Source of the DNA: Chionoecetes opilio
Lineage: Eukaryota > Arthropoda > Malacostraca > Decapoda > Majidae
Assembly: GCA_016584305.1 (NCBI GenBank)
Contig: JACEEZ010025355.1
Coordinates: forward strand, 345,001 to 409,000
Direction: 5' to 3'
DNA length: 64,000 bases
The position numbers and the translations under genes were made by a program. Positions 1 through 13,052 of this stretch are shown one piece after another (positions within the stretch are counted from its first letter, which is position 1; every line of letters starts with the position of its first letter). Under the pieces are notes generated by a model that saw only the letters and a list, made by a program, of their open reading frames with translations, did not search any database and was not told the DNA's origin.

Positions 1-579
1 TATGTCCAGTGAGGAGCGTAATCAAACTGAAACTGTTACATCTATTAGTTTTATTCACAGAAAGAAAAAAAGAAAATTGCCCATTGCTAGGCAAACACGT
101 AATTCATGGGATCAACTACTGGCTGACAGAAGTTACTTTATAGCATGGGCAAGCCAAACAAACAACCTTTCAAGTCTAAACTGTACTAGTGCACCTTACC
201 CAGGGAAACCCTTCCACCAACAGTCCAGTTATAGCAGGCAATAAAGCTACACGCTATTAAACAATCAGCTGTGCAATTCAAGCACCGGTATTTGCACTGG
301 TACACGACAGTCAGCAAACTACTTGTTTCACCCTCTTATATATTGCCTACACCAAGAATAACCTATGAACACACCCGTCGCTTGGTCAGTGTACCCAATA
401 AAAAAGTATTCCATGGGCAGAATGCTTCTCTTCTATATTGTATATTGATACTATTGTGATTTTTTTTCTTTTCCCATGGTTCAGCCTTTTTTTCCAGTTT
501 ATGATATATTACAGATCACTCATCGAAATACACATAGTGCGATTGGTGTCACCGATTCAAGACTGTACTACAAACTATA

Positions 580-767
580 CTGTATCGAGTCTGGCAAGGA
601 CATTCACGATAGTTTAGTCCAGACGACACTACACCCCCCGGCGGGCTGGGTAGCTGAGAAACTTGATATCGGCGAGCATTTTATGTTGACTACTTATCAT
701 CCTGCTCGGAGCTACCCAGCCCGCCGGCACTGAGCCATCGTGAATGTGCTTGCCAAGCTGAATACAG
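580..767. mobile_element. Palindromic MITE, TA target site
   Basis: Terminal inverted repeats of about 32 bp (left CTGTATCGAGTCTGGCAAGG, right its near complement) are flanked by TA at 578-579 and 768-769. A second inner inverted pair (GGCGGGCTGGGTAGCT and complement) brackets the centre. There is no coding capacity. TA duplication suggests Tc1/mariner mobilisation. Confidence 0.7.
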
Positions 768-824
768 TATAGGCCAGGACAATTAGTAGTACAAAAATAG
801 GTCTAGTCTTCTTTGATAAAATTA

Positions 825-1166
<342 letters not shown>

Positions 1167-1481
1167 TATATTGAACGGAGAAATATATTTACAGCTACAA
1201 GGCACTTTGCGTTTCCTTGGAATATATTATGTAAAACACAGTAACAGTAATGTGAAGTGAACATCTTGCAGTGATTAATGGAAAATAGTTTCAATATTAA
1301 CTAAATTCTATATTTACATAAAAAGATGCATGATTTTTTAATTTTTTATACTTCATAAAGGACTGGTCAAGGGCATACATAAATGAGCTAACAAAACCTC
1401 TGCTTAGTTGTTAATCCCTATAAAGAAGACAGTAAGAGAATAAAAAAAGGAGGGTGGGCCAATTTAGTTCGGGAGGTGTCT

Positions 1482-1529
<48 letters not shown>

Positions 1530-3323
1530 ATGATAATGTCTGTATAAACAATAATTACAACTCAGCTCATCACATGCTTTACTGTAACGTACATGGCTAG
1601 TAAATTTTTTTAAGCTTTTTCTTGTAGCAATAATTTCCTATTTAGACATCTACATAATATAATTTAATGGTGGTGTCTCGTGATATTACCTTCCGGCAAA
1701 TCCATTACGTACTGTCATACAAAAATAAGTTATTGTAAGCATCATATAGAAGCAATTTTCTTTCAGGTATGTTGGAATCACAGGCATGGCATTGGAGAGA
1801 CGCAATGAAGAAAGCTGTAGTACATATATGCATAGTACAGATATACCTCATATAATTAGGTAAACTGATGATCTTTTAATGATTGCTGTTCTGCTTGCAC
1901 CCTTAATTAAGTTATTGATAATGGAAGGCTGGTATGTCTGGTATGTATATAATTTACCAGCATCAGTTTGATGAGGACGAGCGCAGTCTATGAGAATTTT
2001 GATCATATACTAATCAGTTATTCTAACATTTGCATTATAACTGTATGTCCAACCATCACTAGAACTCATGTTAGGCGATCACTTGTGGTTCGGCAACACT
2101 GTTAAGTTAGTATCAGCCTCGGCAAGACAATACTGATACTGACACCTTGGTGGCTGCAGTACAATTTACATTTACATTTCAAGTAATTGCCAACATTCAG
2201 GCTATTAGAAAATGTTCACTAATTCCTAAAAAACACAAGTTTTCTTCATAGTTAAACAGTGATAAAGTGAACCAACATGTGGAATGCTAACATCCGAGTA
2301 CTACAGCCATTGACCGAATATAACTGAAGGAGAAGATGATGAGGAAGAGGAAGAAAAGAGCTTCTGTATCTGTGAATGAAGATATACAGTAGCTTCTGAA
2401 GAGGAAAAATTCCAGATATCATTGAATAAACTGCATCGCTATGATCAATGCCTGTTTGTTAACCCTGTACAATATTATCATTTAGACTATTCTAGTAATA
2501 CGTATATGCAATAGTGACAAAACTCTGATAAAAATGCATAAAACAATAAACAAAATATTTCTGTAACCAATAATTAAATAGATAACCGAAGAATTCCGCT
2601 CCTCTCTGTAAGGCTCAGTGAAACACTCAACCAAAATATTCCATAATATTGACTGCATCAGCATTCAATAATACAGTAGGTGAACCATGCATGTATCAAG
2701 GATAGCACTTCTAAGCTGCTTTAATATTGAATTTGGTTTCACACACAAAAATCATCAACGGCTTAATTTTGAACAATAACTACAATAAAACTTGGACAAC
2801 TGCTCATTTGCAGTGCTTAAATGCCTTCAAAAAATAAAACCATTTGACACCCCCTTAACACCTATCATTCTAGAGCACTGATTGAACGGTTCTTGAGACT
2901 GTAGCCTGTACAGTAATATTTACAAAGTTTAAGTTAAAAACAGTATAGTATATGATACTTAGTCAACATGAGGTCATGCCACTGCATGCAAGAGTAATGC
3001 AAGAGAATTAAAGCCAAGGGTATTACTGCTGGCAGTACACATTGCACAACAATGATCACTGACTGGACGAGTCTTCAGGTGAAAAGTGAAGTGATGTCAG
3101 GATTTTCAGAATACTCAACTCATATTCTTCTATAAGAGTGGACATTAGTTTTGATGGAAAAGAAAAGAACACATATTGCAAGCAAACGAAAGAGTAAGCA
3201 TGCTGGGGTTGTCCTCTACAAGTTGTTAAAGGCTTCAGCAAGTACTTCCAAAGATGCAAACACTTATAAGAATTTTCACTATGAGATATTTTTAGATATT
3301 TGATGAGGCCTATTTCCGCCACA
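1167..3323. other. Non-coding stretch left of BTB exon B
   Basis: AT-rich, with a (CT)n run at 1495-1529. I see no further exon or finger motif. The part nearest 3323 should include the 3' UTR of isoform B on the minus strand, but no unambiguous poly-A signal was located. Confidence 0.5.
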
Positions 3324-3554
3324 TTACGTGTTGTCTCTATGCCTAGTCCGTTCATGGTTACGCAACACATCCTTGCGGTTGCTGCGAAAAGAACACTCTC
3401 TGCAGGCGAAAGGCCTTTCCCCCGTGTGTGTCCGCACGTGGCGTGTGAAGTCCCGGGAAGTCTTGAAGGTTGCTCGCCAGCAGTACGGGCAGGTAAAGCC
3501 TCGTGATCTACCGTCTTTCCCAGAGAGTGATGCGTGTGCCTCCACCTCCGACTC
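3324..3554 (-). CDS. BTB gene alternative terminal exon B: two C2H2 zinc fingers
   Basis: Acceptor CCGTCCTTAG is followed in phase 0 by ESEVEAHASLSGKDGRSRG. Finger 1 is FTCPYCWRATFKTSRDFTRH (closing HVRTH). TGERPF leads to finger 2, FACRECSFRSNRKD...HERTRH. The stop TGA is at 3326-3324, after RDNT. The 76 residues parallel exon A in layout (leader, finger, TGERPF, finger, short tail), but the helix residues that contact DNA differ. That fits an alternative exon giving a different binding specificity. Confidence 0.87.
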   Translation of the reverse strand, partial: ESEVEAHASLSGKDGRSRGFTCPYCWRATFKTSRDFTRHVRTHTGERPFACRECSFRSNRKDVLRNHERTRHRDNT

Positions 3555-4305
3555 CTAAGGACGGTAGGGATATCATTTTGACCACAGCTATACTCAACAT
3601 CAACCCATTCCTAACAATTCAAACAGATCTTGATTCACTAAAACATAAATTAATTGAAGAAAGAAACTGAAAAAAAAAAGTGTTCTTAGAAACTTTAAAA
3701 AAAATTCAGATAAAAGCAGCTGTGAGTCAAACCTCTTTTCATGATCAATGTATTATACCCAAGATTGATTTTTCAAAGCAACCTATTTTGTAAACCCCTA
3801 AATTTATTAACAAATTTCAACTGCAAACTTTGTACATGTCTTTGAACTAAAACAATAACTTGTTAGCATGGACCATAATACAACAACCAACGGTGTAATA
3901 GTCTACACATATGTTTAAAGGCCTCAAACTCAAGCAATGGCAGCATTTCTTTCTTTTTCAGTTAAGTATCTTCCGAACACTGAGATGAAATTCAAACAAT
4001 CTTTTTTTTTTCCAACGAAAATGTAAGTGCTTTCCACACATGAAAGGTAGATTATATATTTGTTTCCTGTATGAGATAGGACATTTTATGGCAACAATAT
4101 TAGGGATGTTAACTGTAAAGCCAAGAGATTGTATCAGGCAGTAACATGGGCAGGATATGTGCAAAGTTAATGTACCTGAAGGCACTCCAAATGTAGTTAA
4201 GAATGACGCCAGTGATTGGATGCATCAATGAAGTGACACCGACGGGTGACCTGCATTGCTTCGCCCATGTGTAGTTAAGAAAATAAGAGAATGACCAGGA
4301 GAACA

Positions 4306-4527
4306 GAAAGGAAATAGGGGAAAACTGGTTCACAAATAGGGTGGTAAATGATTGGAATGGACTCAGTCGTCAGGTGGTTAGTGCGGAGTCAATAGGGAGC
4401 TTTAAAAGGAGGCTGGATAAATTAATGGATGGGGATGAAAGGTGGATGTAGGTAGTGTTAAGTAACAGGAACTACCATGTGTAGGTCTCACGGCCTATTG
4501 TAGCTTCCTTATTTTCTTATGTTCTTT
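4306..4527 (+). mobile_element. CR1-family 3' fragment
   Basis: Matches the 3' end of the CR1 element at 37.7-39.9 kb: a WFTNRVVNDWNG-type segment, then the 3' UTR block TGTAGGTCTCACGGCC, ending in a TTCTTATG octamer tail typical of CR1 elements. Heavily 5'-truncated. Confidence 0.85.
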
Positions 4528-4791
4528 AACAGATTGAATCCACCCACATACACTCACCAAGGGGCCCTCATTCACTCATCATAAAAACCTAAGAATACAA
4601 GCCAGTCAACAATCATTGCTCACTCACTACTTGAGGGAAAAGGCAGAATGTGAAACTGTGCAGCAAGCAGGCATGACCAGATGGTGTCGCCCCTTCTCAC
4701 CCCTATTACCTCGGAGAACTTGGTGTAATGATGATGCGTTGCTACTATACAAGAGGAATGAGTTGTTGGGGGAAGGTGCCGAGCTATGTAT

Positions 4792-5001
4792 AGTCGCCGC
4801 ACGTTAAGTTGGCATAAATGGGACCCCTTCACTCCCCCCTTCCGAATGCACGGGATTGGCTGAGGTGTTGGGTGTTGGGTGAGAATGCCTTACTCCAAGT
4901 TCCGCCCTAAAGCCCCAACACCCAACACATCAGCCAATCCCGTGCGTTCGGAAGGGGGGAGTGAAGGGGCCCCATTTTCACCAAGTTAACGTGCGGTGAC
5001 T
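4792..5001. mobile_element. Foldback (palindromic) element
   Basis: Two arms of about 88 bp (4792-4879 and 4914-5001) are inverted copies with few mismatches, around a ~34-bp spacer. Ends are AGTCGCCGCACGTTAA and its near complement. No open frame; a hairpin-type MITE of unknown superfamily. Confidence 0.8.
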
Positions 5002-5403
5002 CTAGGAGAGCGACAACGGTGGTGCCTGCGGCCGAGGGATCCCAGTACGGACGATGCACTCAACTCCTTACTTCTTGAATCGGTTGCCTTTATTCAATGC
5101 ATTCAATGGTGAATTTTTTGTTGCCTTTACTTATTGATTATATTTACATATAAATGTATGTAATCACAGGGCATCAGCTAAGCTACTCATGCCCTTGTCA
5201 TGCTTTACCCCAAAACATAATTCCCTCGTCACATCATTCCTCAATACGTACATACTATTGCAGTCATCTCCAACTTGATTGACAAAATGAAAAAGCTGGG
5301 AATAAGTGACAAATTTCTCAAGGTTATTTAATTACAAGTGCAACAAGTCATTCATAAATACGAGTTTGAATAAAGAGCAATGAACTTAAACAGCACTTCA
5401 GAA

Positions 5404-5575
<172 letters not shown>

Positions 5576-5779
5576 ATGTATAAATAAATATCGTATAGAA
5601 ACAAAAAAAAGTTTCCCATGAAATATCACCAGCATGTCTTTCCCTACCAGGTCTACCTCCAGTAGACATACAAGAATAAGATGCAACAGTAATATACTTA
5701 TAGCACATCACTGTATTACAGTACAGATATTCAGCTTCTCCATGCACTGGTGTGTATTCACCTCAGGAACCAACACCAA

Positions 5780-6710
5780 GGGCCCGGATGCACAAAAGCT
5801 CACGTGGACCGTTAGCTGCCAAAACTCCCTCAGTTTGCTAAGGAAGAAGCTCAAACTTCAAAGGACTCGTTCAAGCGTGATCGGTGGTTCTTTTGTTACA
5901 GGTTGGTGGGCACCGACCTTTAAGCTGCCTTCATAAACCCTATTTACCTAAGGGTGTGTTAAAAGATTCATTCATCATGTCCATTCAACCACTTCCAAAG
6001 TAATTTCAAGGCGGCATGAGTGTTCCGAGATATGAAACTTTCTGTGAAATGAGCCATAATCTCTAAAATAACATATAACAAAGATCCGCTGCTGGCAGCT
6101 CAGGAAGAGCGAGTCAGGAGAGAGGCTGGCACCATGGAACTTGCTTGACATGCCCTGCCAGTTCAAACTCAAACTTTAATCGCATTAAGATTATTTGAAA
6201 TAATTGCAATGCTTACCAGTCTTCATACTTCTTGCATACCTTAGTAGTTGTAGTGGCTTTACTGGCCGCAGACCTCACTGCTTCTGTGACACTTGCCCAG
6301 ACACTGTGTTTGTTGGTGGTCATGACAGTAGCATTAATAGCCCCAACAGTAACCCCTTTCTTTCTCCACTTCTCTTACGAAAATGAAGAGTCCTTGCCCA
6401 TACATCTACTATTTCTTAGCTTTTTGCTGGCTGGCAAGGTGAATACTTGCACTGCTGATTGCCAGGCTTAATCTTGTTCAAAAACATCAGCTGTCAAGTT
6501 CCACGCATGTGATTGTCAAGGTCAGTTCTTCCCTGCACTGTGATTGGCTGCGTCATGAGGTGGCGTGATTTGTGCCACACGCAAAATCTCCCTCAGAGTG
6601 AGTGATTGGTGAGAGGAAGCATCAAGCATCCTTCTTGCATTGCTCCCTTTTAGTTATCGCGGCAAACGGTCCCTTGGAGAATATTAGGAGACTTTTGTGC
6701 ATCCAGGCCC
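5780..6710. mobile_element. Putative TIR element, 0.93 kb
   Basis: The ends are inverted: GGGCCCGGATGCACAAAAG at the left and the complement of GGGCCTGGATGCACAAAAG at the right. No transposase frame is visible inside, and no clean target duplication was found. It lies in the interval between the two finger exons of the BTB gene. Confidence 0.55.
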
Positions 6711-6970
6711 AGATTTTGATGCAATTCTCAAATAAAAATAAATTTTCATATGAAAGATTTAATGACATGCACATTTATCTCAAGCTACTTCATGTTACTA
6801 AACTATATCCTGTGAGTTTTCTTTGATCTTGCCAAAACTATGATACTATTACTGCATGTATTCCTTGGGTGAAACTATAAAATGCAGACTTTGGGGGAGC
6901 CAAAAGGTGAACATGTTTGTGTGATTTAGAATTAAAAAAGAAAATATTACAAATCTATGATTCACAATGA

Positions 6971-7231
6971 CTATTTAGGCACAGATTCCTGCAATCTATA
7001 TACATTGTTGTGTTTACTCAAGACGTGGATCTTGACATTAGTGCTCTGAGCAGCACAGTAGTCACAATGTGGGCATTTGAAAGGCCTCTCCCCTGTGTGA
7101 GTCCGAATGTGCCGTTTCAGGTCACTTGTTTGCTTGAAAGTCGCCCTACTACAGAAGGGACACTGGTACACCTGGGGTTTCCGGCTCCCTCTGCTGTAGA
7201 GCCTCGCAGTGACGCCTTCCTCGCCTAACGC
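6971..7231 (-). CDS. BTB gene alternative terminal exon A: two C2H2 zinc fingers
   Basis: The exon opens after acceptor TATCCCCGTAG (phase 0) with [19 protein letters not shown] and then two fingers. Finger 1 is [12 protein letters not shown]...RHIRTH (C-x2-C-x12-H-x3-H). A TGERPF linker leads to finger 2, [13 protein letters not shown]...HVLSKH (C-x2-C-x12-H-x4-H). A short tail ends in a stop at 6971. This gives 86 residues. The start used by naive translation (GTG) is internal; the true beginning is the splice acceptor. The pair and linker are typical of lola-type alternative DNA-binding exons. Confidence 0.87.
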   Translation of the reverse strand, partial: ALGEEGVTARLYSRGSRKPQVYQCPFCSRATFKQTSDLKRHIRTHTGERPFKCPHCDYCAAQSTNVKIHVLSKHNNVYRLQESVPK

Positions 7232-7835
7232 CTACGGGGATAAAACCCTCTGTTACTCACAAACACTGGTGTCCCGGCCTCTTCATCTAGTTACCCACCA
7301 CCTGTAATCGTACCCACGGCTAGTCTAGTCACTGCATGTGAAAAACAGACAATTTCTTAAACTTGAGTGTTACTTCCCTTCTTGAGCGTCACCTTTATCA
7401 ACAGCCATATGTAAAGGTGAACTAATGCATTGGTGGGGGATCATTCACAATTACACTTTGAAGGACTCATAAATGTAGTAATTTGCCTTCTTAAACACTA
7501 TAAATACAGGACAAACATATCTACTAGACGTAAAAGAATTTTGCTTTGCCTTAATAGAAAAAACTCAACCAACCTACTGTGGGTTCCCGTGACAAGTGAT
7601 ACTAAAGAGGCTGAAAAAACATCTCGTTCAGAAACCACCAGCTTTCGGGCAAACCTATCAGTTAAAGGAAAAAAAAAAAATACTCGACCCTCAATTTAAC
7701 GGACTCCATCCGCTACCGGACAAGTGGACCAATCCATTCCAAAAGTCCACTGCTTGAAAAATGTGTCCGCTAGGTTGCAGGGTGAGCAGTTCGGGTGTTC
7801 CCGCCAAATCCAGCATGTCACTGTCACTGTTTACC

Positions 7836-7917
7836 TCCCGACATAGCTGCTCGGATATAACGAATTATCGGATGACCCCTCCCCCCAAACCATCCGTTAT
7901 AGCCAGGTTTTACTGTA
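7836..7917. mobile_element. Pogo/Tigger-like end fragment
   Basis: A segment running from GCTCGGATATAACGAA to CCAGGTTTTACTGTA resembles the end of the element at 825-1166. The partner end was not recognised, so the copy is partial. Confidence 0.4.
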
Positions 7918-8545
7918 TTTCACAATTTTGGCCAGCGAAATGAAGGTTGTTTAAAGGAAGCATGTTAGTTTTAATGTAATGCAGAAACTAGAATTAGTTC
8001 GTAAATTAGAAAGGGGAAGTATTGTTGCCAAGGTGTGTAAAGAGTAAAGCTAGCTAGTTAGCTGTTTATCACACAACCCTCTACTCAACATTATCCTCCC
8101 CTCCCCCTCCACCCCCTCACCCAAGCCGCACGGCCGCCTGCTGGGGTGGGGCGATAAATCATTGCTTTCCTCCCCTCCCACCCCCACGATCTTTGAATAC
8201 AAGGAAATATTTCACACAAATCATCACAGCGAGTCACGTTGACCAGCTGAGTGCCGTCGACGAGTATTCATTGACATGAAGGGGAAAAAAAAAAAAATCT
8301 CATAGCATTATGTAGCTTATCTGATAGATATTCATTGTGTGCTTCAAAACACTATCCAACCTACATTGCGGCTGATCTTTAGTCAACCCATCTCCATTAC
8401 TTTCCCTGCTTGAAGTGTTTTGTTATTCTTTGATAGTTTCAGATATGTAATAATAAAAGTTCCATGGTCTTATAATTATATAATTTAGCTTCAAACTCTT
8501 CTATGTTCCAAGCACTCATCCATGTAGCCTATGACAGGACTCATA

Positions 8546-8786
8546 GGCCCGTACCAAGGGTCATGATGAAGGTCGAGCGACAAACGACGAACGACCGAGG
8601 AAGGGTACCATAAAAGGGATATTTTTTGGAACAAGAGCAGCGACGAAGGTCGGCGCAAAGACACGGAGGTTCCAGACCTCCGACCATCGTCGCTGCTCTT
8701 CGTTCCGAAAAATATCCCTTTCATGGTACCCTTCCTCGGTCGTTCATAGTTCGTCATTCGACCTTCATCATGACTTGGTATGGGCC
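8546..8786. mobile_element. Foldback element with ATA flanks
   Basis: Long near-perfect inverted arms (GGCCCGTACCAAGGGTCATG... and its complement ending CTTGGTATGGGCC) occupy nearly all of the 241 bp, with a short centre near 8660. Both sides carry ATA (8543-8545, 8787-8789), compatible with a 3-bp target duplication. No coding capacity. Confidence 0.75.
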
Positions 8787-8954
8787 ATAGCCTTGGATGA
8801 CATATATCTTGCAGATTATTACGATGATTTTGTTATGTTATACTACTCAGCAGTGAAGCTGATTTATTATTCTCTTTATACCAGAGGCACCTTTATGATA
8901 CATATTATGCTGAGAAAGATACAATACAAGTATATATGTGTTGCATCTATGAAA

Positions 8955-9167
8955 TCAACCCCTTGAGACCCAGATCTTTCCTTTGCTATAAAAAATTGTC
9001 TGTTGTCGAGCCATAAAATTACGAAAAGTAACTGAATATACAAAATTAGCTAGTGGACAAGGATACTAAACAGGTCATATCTATAAAATCTTGCTCATAC
9101 TCATTAAAATTGTCTAATGGCAGCCAAATTACAATAGAAATTATGCTCTGGGCCTCAAGGGGATTAA
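8955..9167 (-). mobile_element. TTAA MITE family, copy 1
   Basis: A 213-bp element, minus relative to the consensus that begins CCCCTTGAGRCCCAGAACG and ends AGATCTGGGTGTGAAGGGG. The two ends form a ~16-bp inverted repeat (CCCCTTSASRCCCAGA). Flanks are TCAA and TTAA. Confidence 0.85.
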
Positions 9168-9430
9168 TAAACACGAGAAAATGAGACCCCAGTACAACAG
9201 CCCCAGTCTGCCAAGGCCACATGGGCTGCTCAACAACAGAATCACACGTAAATATTCAACAACTTTCAGAAGACAAAGTAAACACATTTTTTCAAGGTAT
9301 AAGATGAGTCAGGAAATATTGGCCATTAAAAGGTTATTTTTCCCAGCACTGGCAGACTGACCGATCCATATCTCCTGACTTACACCAGGTTAAGAATTCC
9401 TCTCAGGATGAAAACCATGGCACAGCAACA

Positions 9431-9642
9431 TTAACCCCTTCACACCCAGATCTTTCCTTTGTTATATAAAATTGTCTGTTGTTAGCCATGAAATTACAAA
9501 AAGTAACTGAATATACCAAATTAGCTAGTGGACAAGAATACTAAACAGGTCATATCCATAAAATATTGCTTATATTCACTAAAAATCGTCGAATGTTACC
9601 CAAATTACAATGGAAATTACGTTCTGGGCTGCAAGAGGTTAA
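9431..9642 (-). mobile_element. TTAA MITE family, copy 2
   Basis: Same family, full length with TTAA on both sides (9431-9434, 9639-9642). Confidence 0.88.
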
Positions 9643-10246
9643 AGTCAAGCAGCATTCAGTATCAGGTAAAACTATATTTACTACACCCTATTCCTTCCAG
9701 CCCACACCCAGCACACACACAGCAGGAGCCCAGGCAGCCTTGCAAACCATGAGCTGACAGGATGCTGCTACACCTTCACCATACCACGGTTTCTATTCTA
9801 ATTTCTATGTTTTAAATAGATTTTTAAATGAAGGCACTTTGAAATATTTTTGTTTAAATTTGAAAGGCACTAATGATCATAAATTCACAGAATATCATAA
9901 AAATAAGATACATTGATGAATGAGTCGATGAAAGCTGCCTCTCTCATACATGATGATTGTCTCCTACTTAATTAATTAATCCTAATCAATTAATCTTTTA
10001 TTTCTTACAATACTGTAATTTTGTCATCATTGCCTTTGAGATTTATAGAAATATTTCAAAGTGGCTTAATTTTGAAATCAATGTGAAGCATAGAAATTAT
10101 AAACATCCCGCCATCCTAAACGTAGCCTATCAGCGCCTGGATCACAAACCCACCTTGGCTCATGCGGTCTGCTTGTTCAGGCTGGAATGAACAGGGTAGT
10201 ATACTAACATTTCACCCAGTAGTACTTTCTTAGACAAATATTCTTT

Positions 10247-10507
10247 CTTTCATAGGCTAAACGACTGTCGGAATATAACTCATCGGCATGACTCAAATGT
10301 TCATGCAGTATAGTGGCCAATGCCTAGGTTTTTCCATGAGCTTTCTAAAGGACTGTCTGAATATAAACGATCAGTGTGATTCATATGTCCGTGTAATACA
10401 GTTGCCAATTAGTAGTTTTTCCATGAGCTTTCTAAAGGACTGTCTGAATATAAACGATCGGTGTGATTCATATGTCCGTGTAATACAGTTGCCAATAGCT
10501 AGTTTCT
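10247..10507 (+). repeat. 87-bp tandem repeat, about 3 copies
   Basis: The block containing TTTCCATGAGCTTTCTAAAG recurs with an 87-bp period (10334 and 10421). Copies 2 and 3 are almost identical and a diverged copy precedes them. 87 is a multiple of three, so an open frame with a repeated peptide results; no protein family is evident. Confidence 0.8.
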
Positions 10508-11214
10508 AGACACCCACATACTCCAGCGTAAGGTGAGACACTCGGAAGAGCAACAGTACGAGGACACAGGTACAATATACTTTCCTAACACATAGGGCAC
10601 ATGTATATGTAGAAGTAACGCAACATTGAACACATGCAAATTTGTCACATTACATTATCCTTCGCAAGAAATGAGACACTTCAAGTGATAGAGGTTTCTA
10701 TACGGACATATCAAAAAATGAGCAAAAAACTACAAAACATCAGAAAAGGAGCCACTAAGCATAGGGTTTGAATGAGTGTTTTTCATTACTGCCACCAACA
10801 AATAAATGGCTACACACAAACTTAATAATGATTTAATAATCTTAATAATCAGTATAGAATAATTCACCAAGCTATAGGTAACCCAGATTGCTTTCCAGGG
10901 CAAGACAAGACAACATGGCATGGTAAGAGGTCTCCACCTTACCTTGGTCACCTCAGCACCTGAAACCTAAAACATTTTGAGGGGCTAGCCACTAAGTTTT
11001 TACAAAGCCATGTTATCCAAAGCTATTATGCCAAAGTCTGGATTTATGTGAAGAGCTTTATTTATCAATACCTATTTTTTTTATCTGAAAAGCTAAAAGG
11101 AAAACAAAATACAGAGTGAAGACAAAAAGAAGAAAAAAGTTTTGCCTCAATGAAAAATATTCCAAAATGTTTGTTTAGCTACACCAACAACTGTCAGGTT
11201 TTGTTATTTCACAA

Positions 11215-12780
11215 GCTTGAAGGAAAAAACTTGGAATTTGATAGGCTTGAAGGAAAAAACTTGGAATTTGATAGGCTTGAAGAAAAAACTTGGAATTTGA
11301 TAGGCTTGAAGGAAAAAACTTGGAATTTGATAGGCTTGAAGGAAACAACTTGGAATTTGATAGGCTTGAAGGAAAAAACTTGGAATTTGATAGGCTTGAA
11401 GGAAAAATCTTGGAATTTGATAGGCTTGAAGGAAAAAACCTTGGAATTTGATAGGCTTGAAGGGAAAAAAACTTGGAATTTGATAGGCTTGTAGGAAAAA
11501 ACCTTGGAATTTGATAGGCTTGAGGAAAAAAACTTGGAATTTGATAGGCTTGAAGGAAAAAACCTTGGAATTTGATAGGCCTGAAGGAAAAAACTTTGAA
11601 TTTGATAGGCTTGAAGGAAAAAACTTTGAATTTGATAGGCTTGAAAGAAAAAAACCTTGGAATTTGATAGAAGAAAAAAAAAACTTAGAATTTGATAGGC
11701 TTGAAGGAAAAAACTTGGAATTTGATAGGCTTGAAGGAAAAAAACCTTGGAATTTGATAGGCTTGAGGTAAAAAAAAAAACCTGGAATTTGATAGGCTTG
11801 AAGGAAAAAAATCCTTTGAATTTGATAGGCTTGAAGGAAAAAACTTTGAATTTGATAGGCTTGAAGAAAAAAAACTTGGAATTTGATAGGCTTGAAGGAA
11901 AAAAACTTGGAATTTGATAGGCTTGTAGGAAAAAAACTTTTGAATTTGATAGGCTTGAAGAAAAAAAACTTGAATTTGATAGGCTTCTAGGAAAAAAACT
12001 TTGAATTTGAGACTTGTAGGAAAAAAACTTTGAATTTGATAGACTTGTAGGAAAAAACTTTGAATTTGAGACTTGTAGGAAAAAAACTTTGAATTTGATA
12101 GGCTTGTAGGAAAAAAACTTTGAATTTGAGACTTTTAGGAAAAAAACTTTGAATTTGATAGACTTGTAGGAAAAAAACTTTGAATTTGATAGACTTGAAG
12201 GAAAAAACTTTGAATTTGATAGGCTTGAAGGAAAAAAACTTTGAATTTGATAGGCTTGAAGGAAAAAAAATTGAATTTGATAGGCTTGTAGGAAAAAAAC
12301 TGAATTTGATAGGCTTGTAGGAAAAAAACTTTGAATTTGATAGACTTGAAGGAAAAAAACTTGGAATTTGATAGGCTTGTAGGAAAAATACTTTGAATTT
12401 GATAGACTTGAAGGAAAAAAACTTGGAATTTGATAGGCTTGAAGGAAAAAAACTTGGAATTTGGTAAGTTTGAAAAAAAAACTTGGAATTTGATAGGCTT
12501 GAAAAAAACTTGGAATTTGATAGGCTTAAAAAAAACTTGGAATTTGGTAGACTTGAAAAAAAAACTTGGAATTTGATAAGACTTGAAAAAAACTTGGAAT
12601 TTGATAGGCTTAAAAAAAACTTGGAATTGGTAGGCTTAAAAAAAACTTGGAATTTGGTAGGCTTGAAAAAAAACTTGGAATTTCATAGGCTTAAAAAAAA
12701 ATTGTAATTTGATGGGCTTAAAAAAAAATTGTAATTTGATAGGCTTAAAAAAAAAACTTGGAATTTGATAGGCTTGAAAA
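11215..12780 (+). repeat. AT-rich minisatellite, 24-30-bp unit
   Basis: More than 50 copies of a unit like GGAATTTGATAGGCTTGAAG plus an A-run. Unit length falls from about 30 bp on the left to about 25-27 bp on the right as the A-run shrinks. A central block (11990-12160) carries variant GAGACTTGTAGG units. It lies in the BTB gene intron before the finger exons. Open frames here (LEFDRLEGKN repeats) are repeat artefacts. Confidence 0.93.
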
Positions 12781-12929
12781 AATAATAATAAAATAGCCTT
12801 CAGGAATGCACTTGTAAACATGGCTGCCTGGACACTGCCCTGCAAACATATCAAGACATCACAACCTGGGCGCCTGGAAAGCAAACACCTGTGGCTCCTT
12901 TTCCGTTAATGAAAAAGAACAACACTCAC

Positions 12930-13052
12930 CATTTGATGGGCCTGGGGCTGCTGGCCTTGCAGCCCTTGCCGCAGCTCCTGGTGCCGACTGTCTCCACCGT
13001 AACCGTCCACACCAGCGAACGCGCCACCCATGTCGCCGCCTCCCCCTAACCA
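12930..13052 (-). CDS. BTB gene Gly/Gln-rich linker exon
   Basis: The exon has 41 codons, starts WLGGGGDMGGAF and ends QQPQAHQM, between acceptor GGTGCGGCAG and donor ATG|GTGAGT, phase 0 at both ends. It is recognised from its splice sites, open phase and position rather than a domain. It lies in a different frame from the longest open frame here. The length and Gln/Gly bias suit the flexible spacer before the alternative finger exons. It may be the last constitutive exon. Confidence 0.68.

Noticed and set aside
2..244. 80-codon frame with basic HRKKKRKLP stretch at the window start
   Set aside because: No acceptor or finger motif; cannot be tied to the BTB gene or any family.
10288..10509. 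73-codon frame with repeated SMSFLKDCLNIND peptide
   Set aside because: Comes from the 87-bp tandem duplication; no family, start context or splice support.
11150..12707. LEFDRLEGKN-repeat open frames
   Set aside because: Product of the AT-rich minisatellite; frame breaks at each A-run change.
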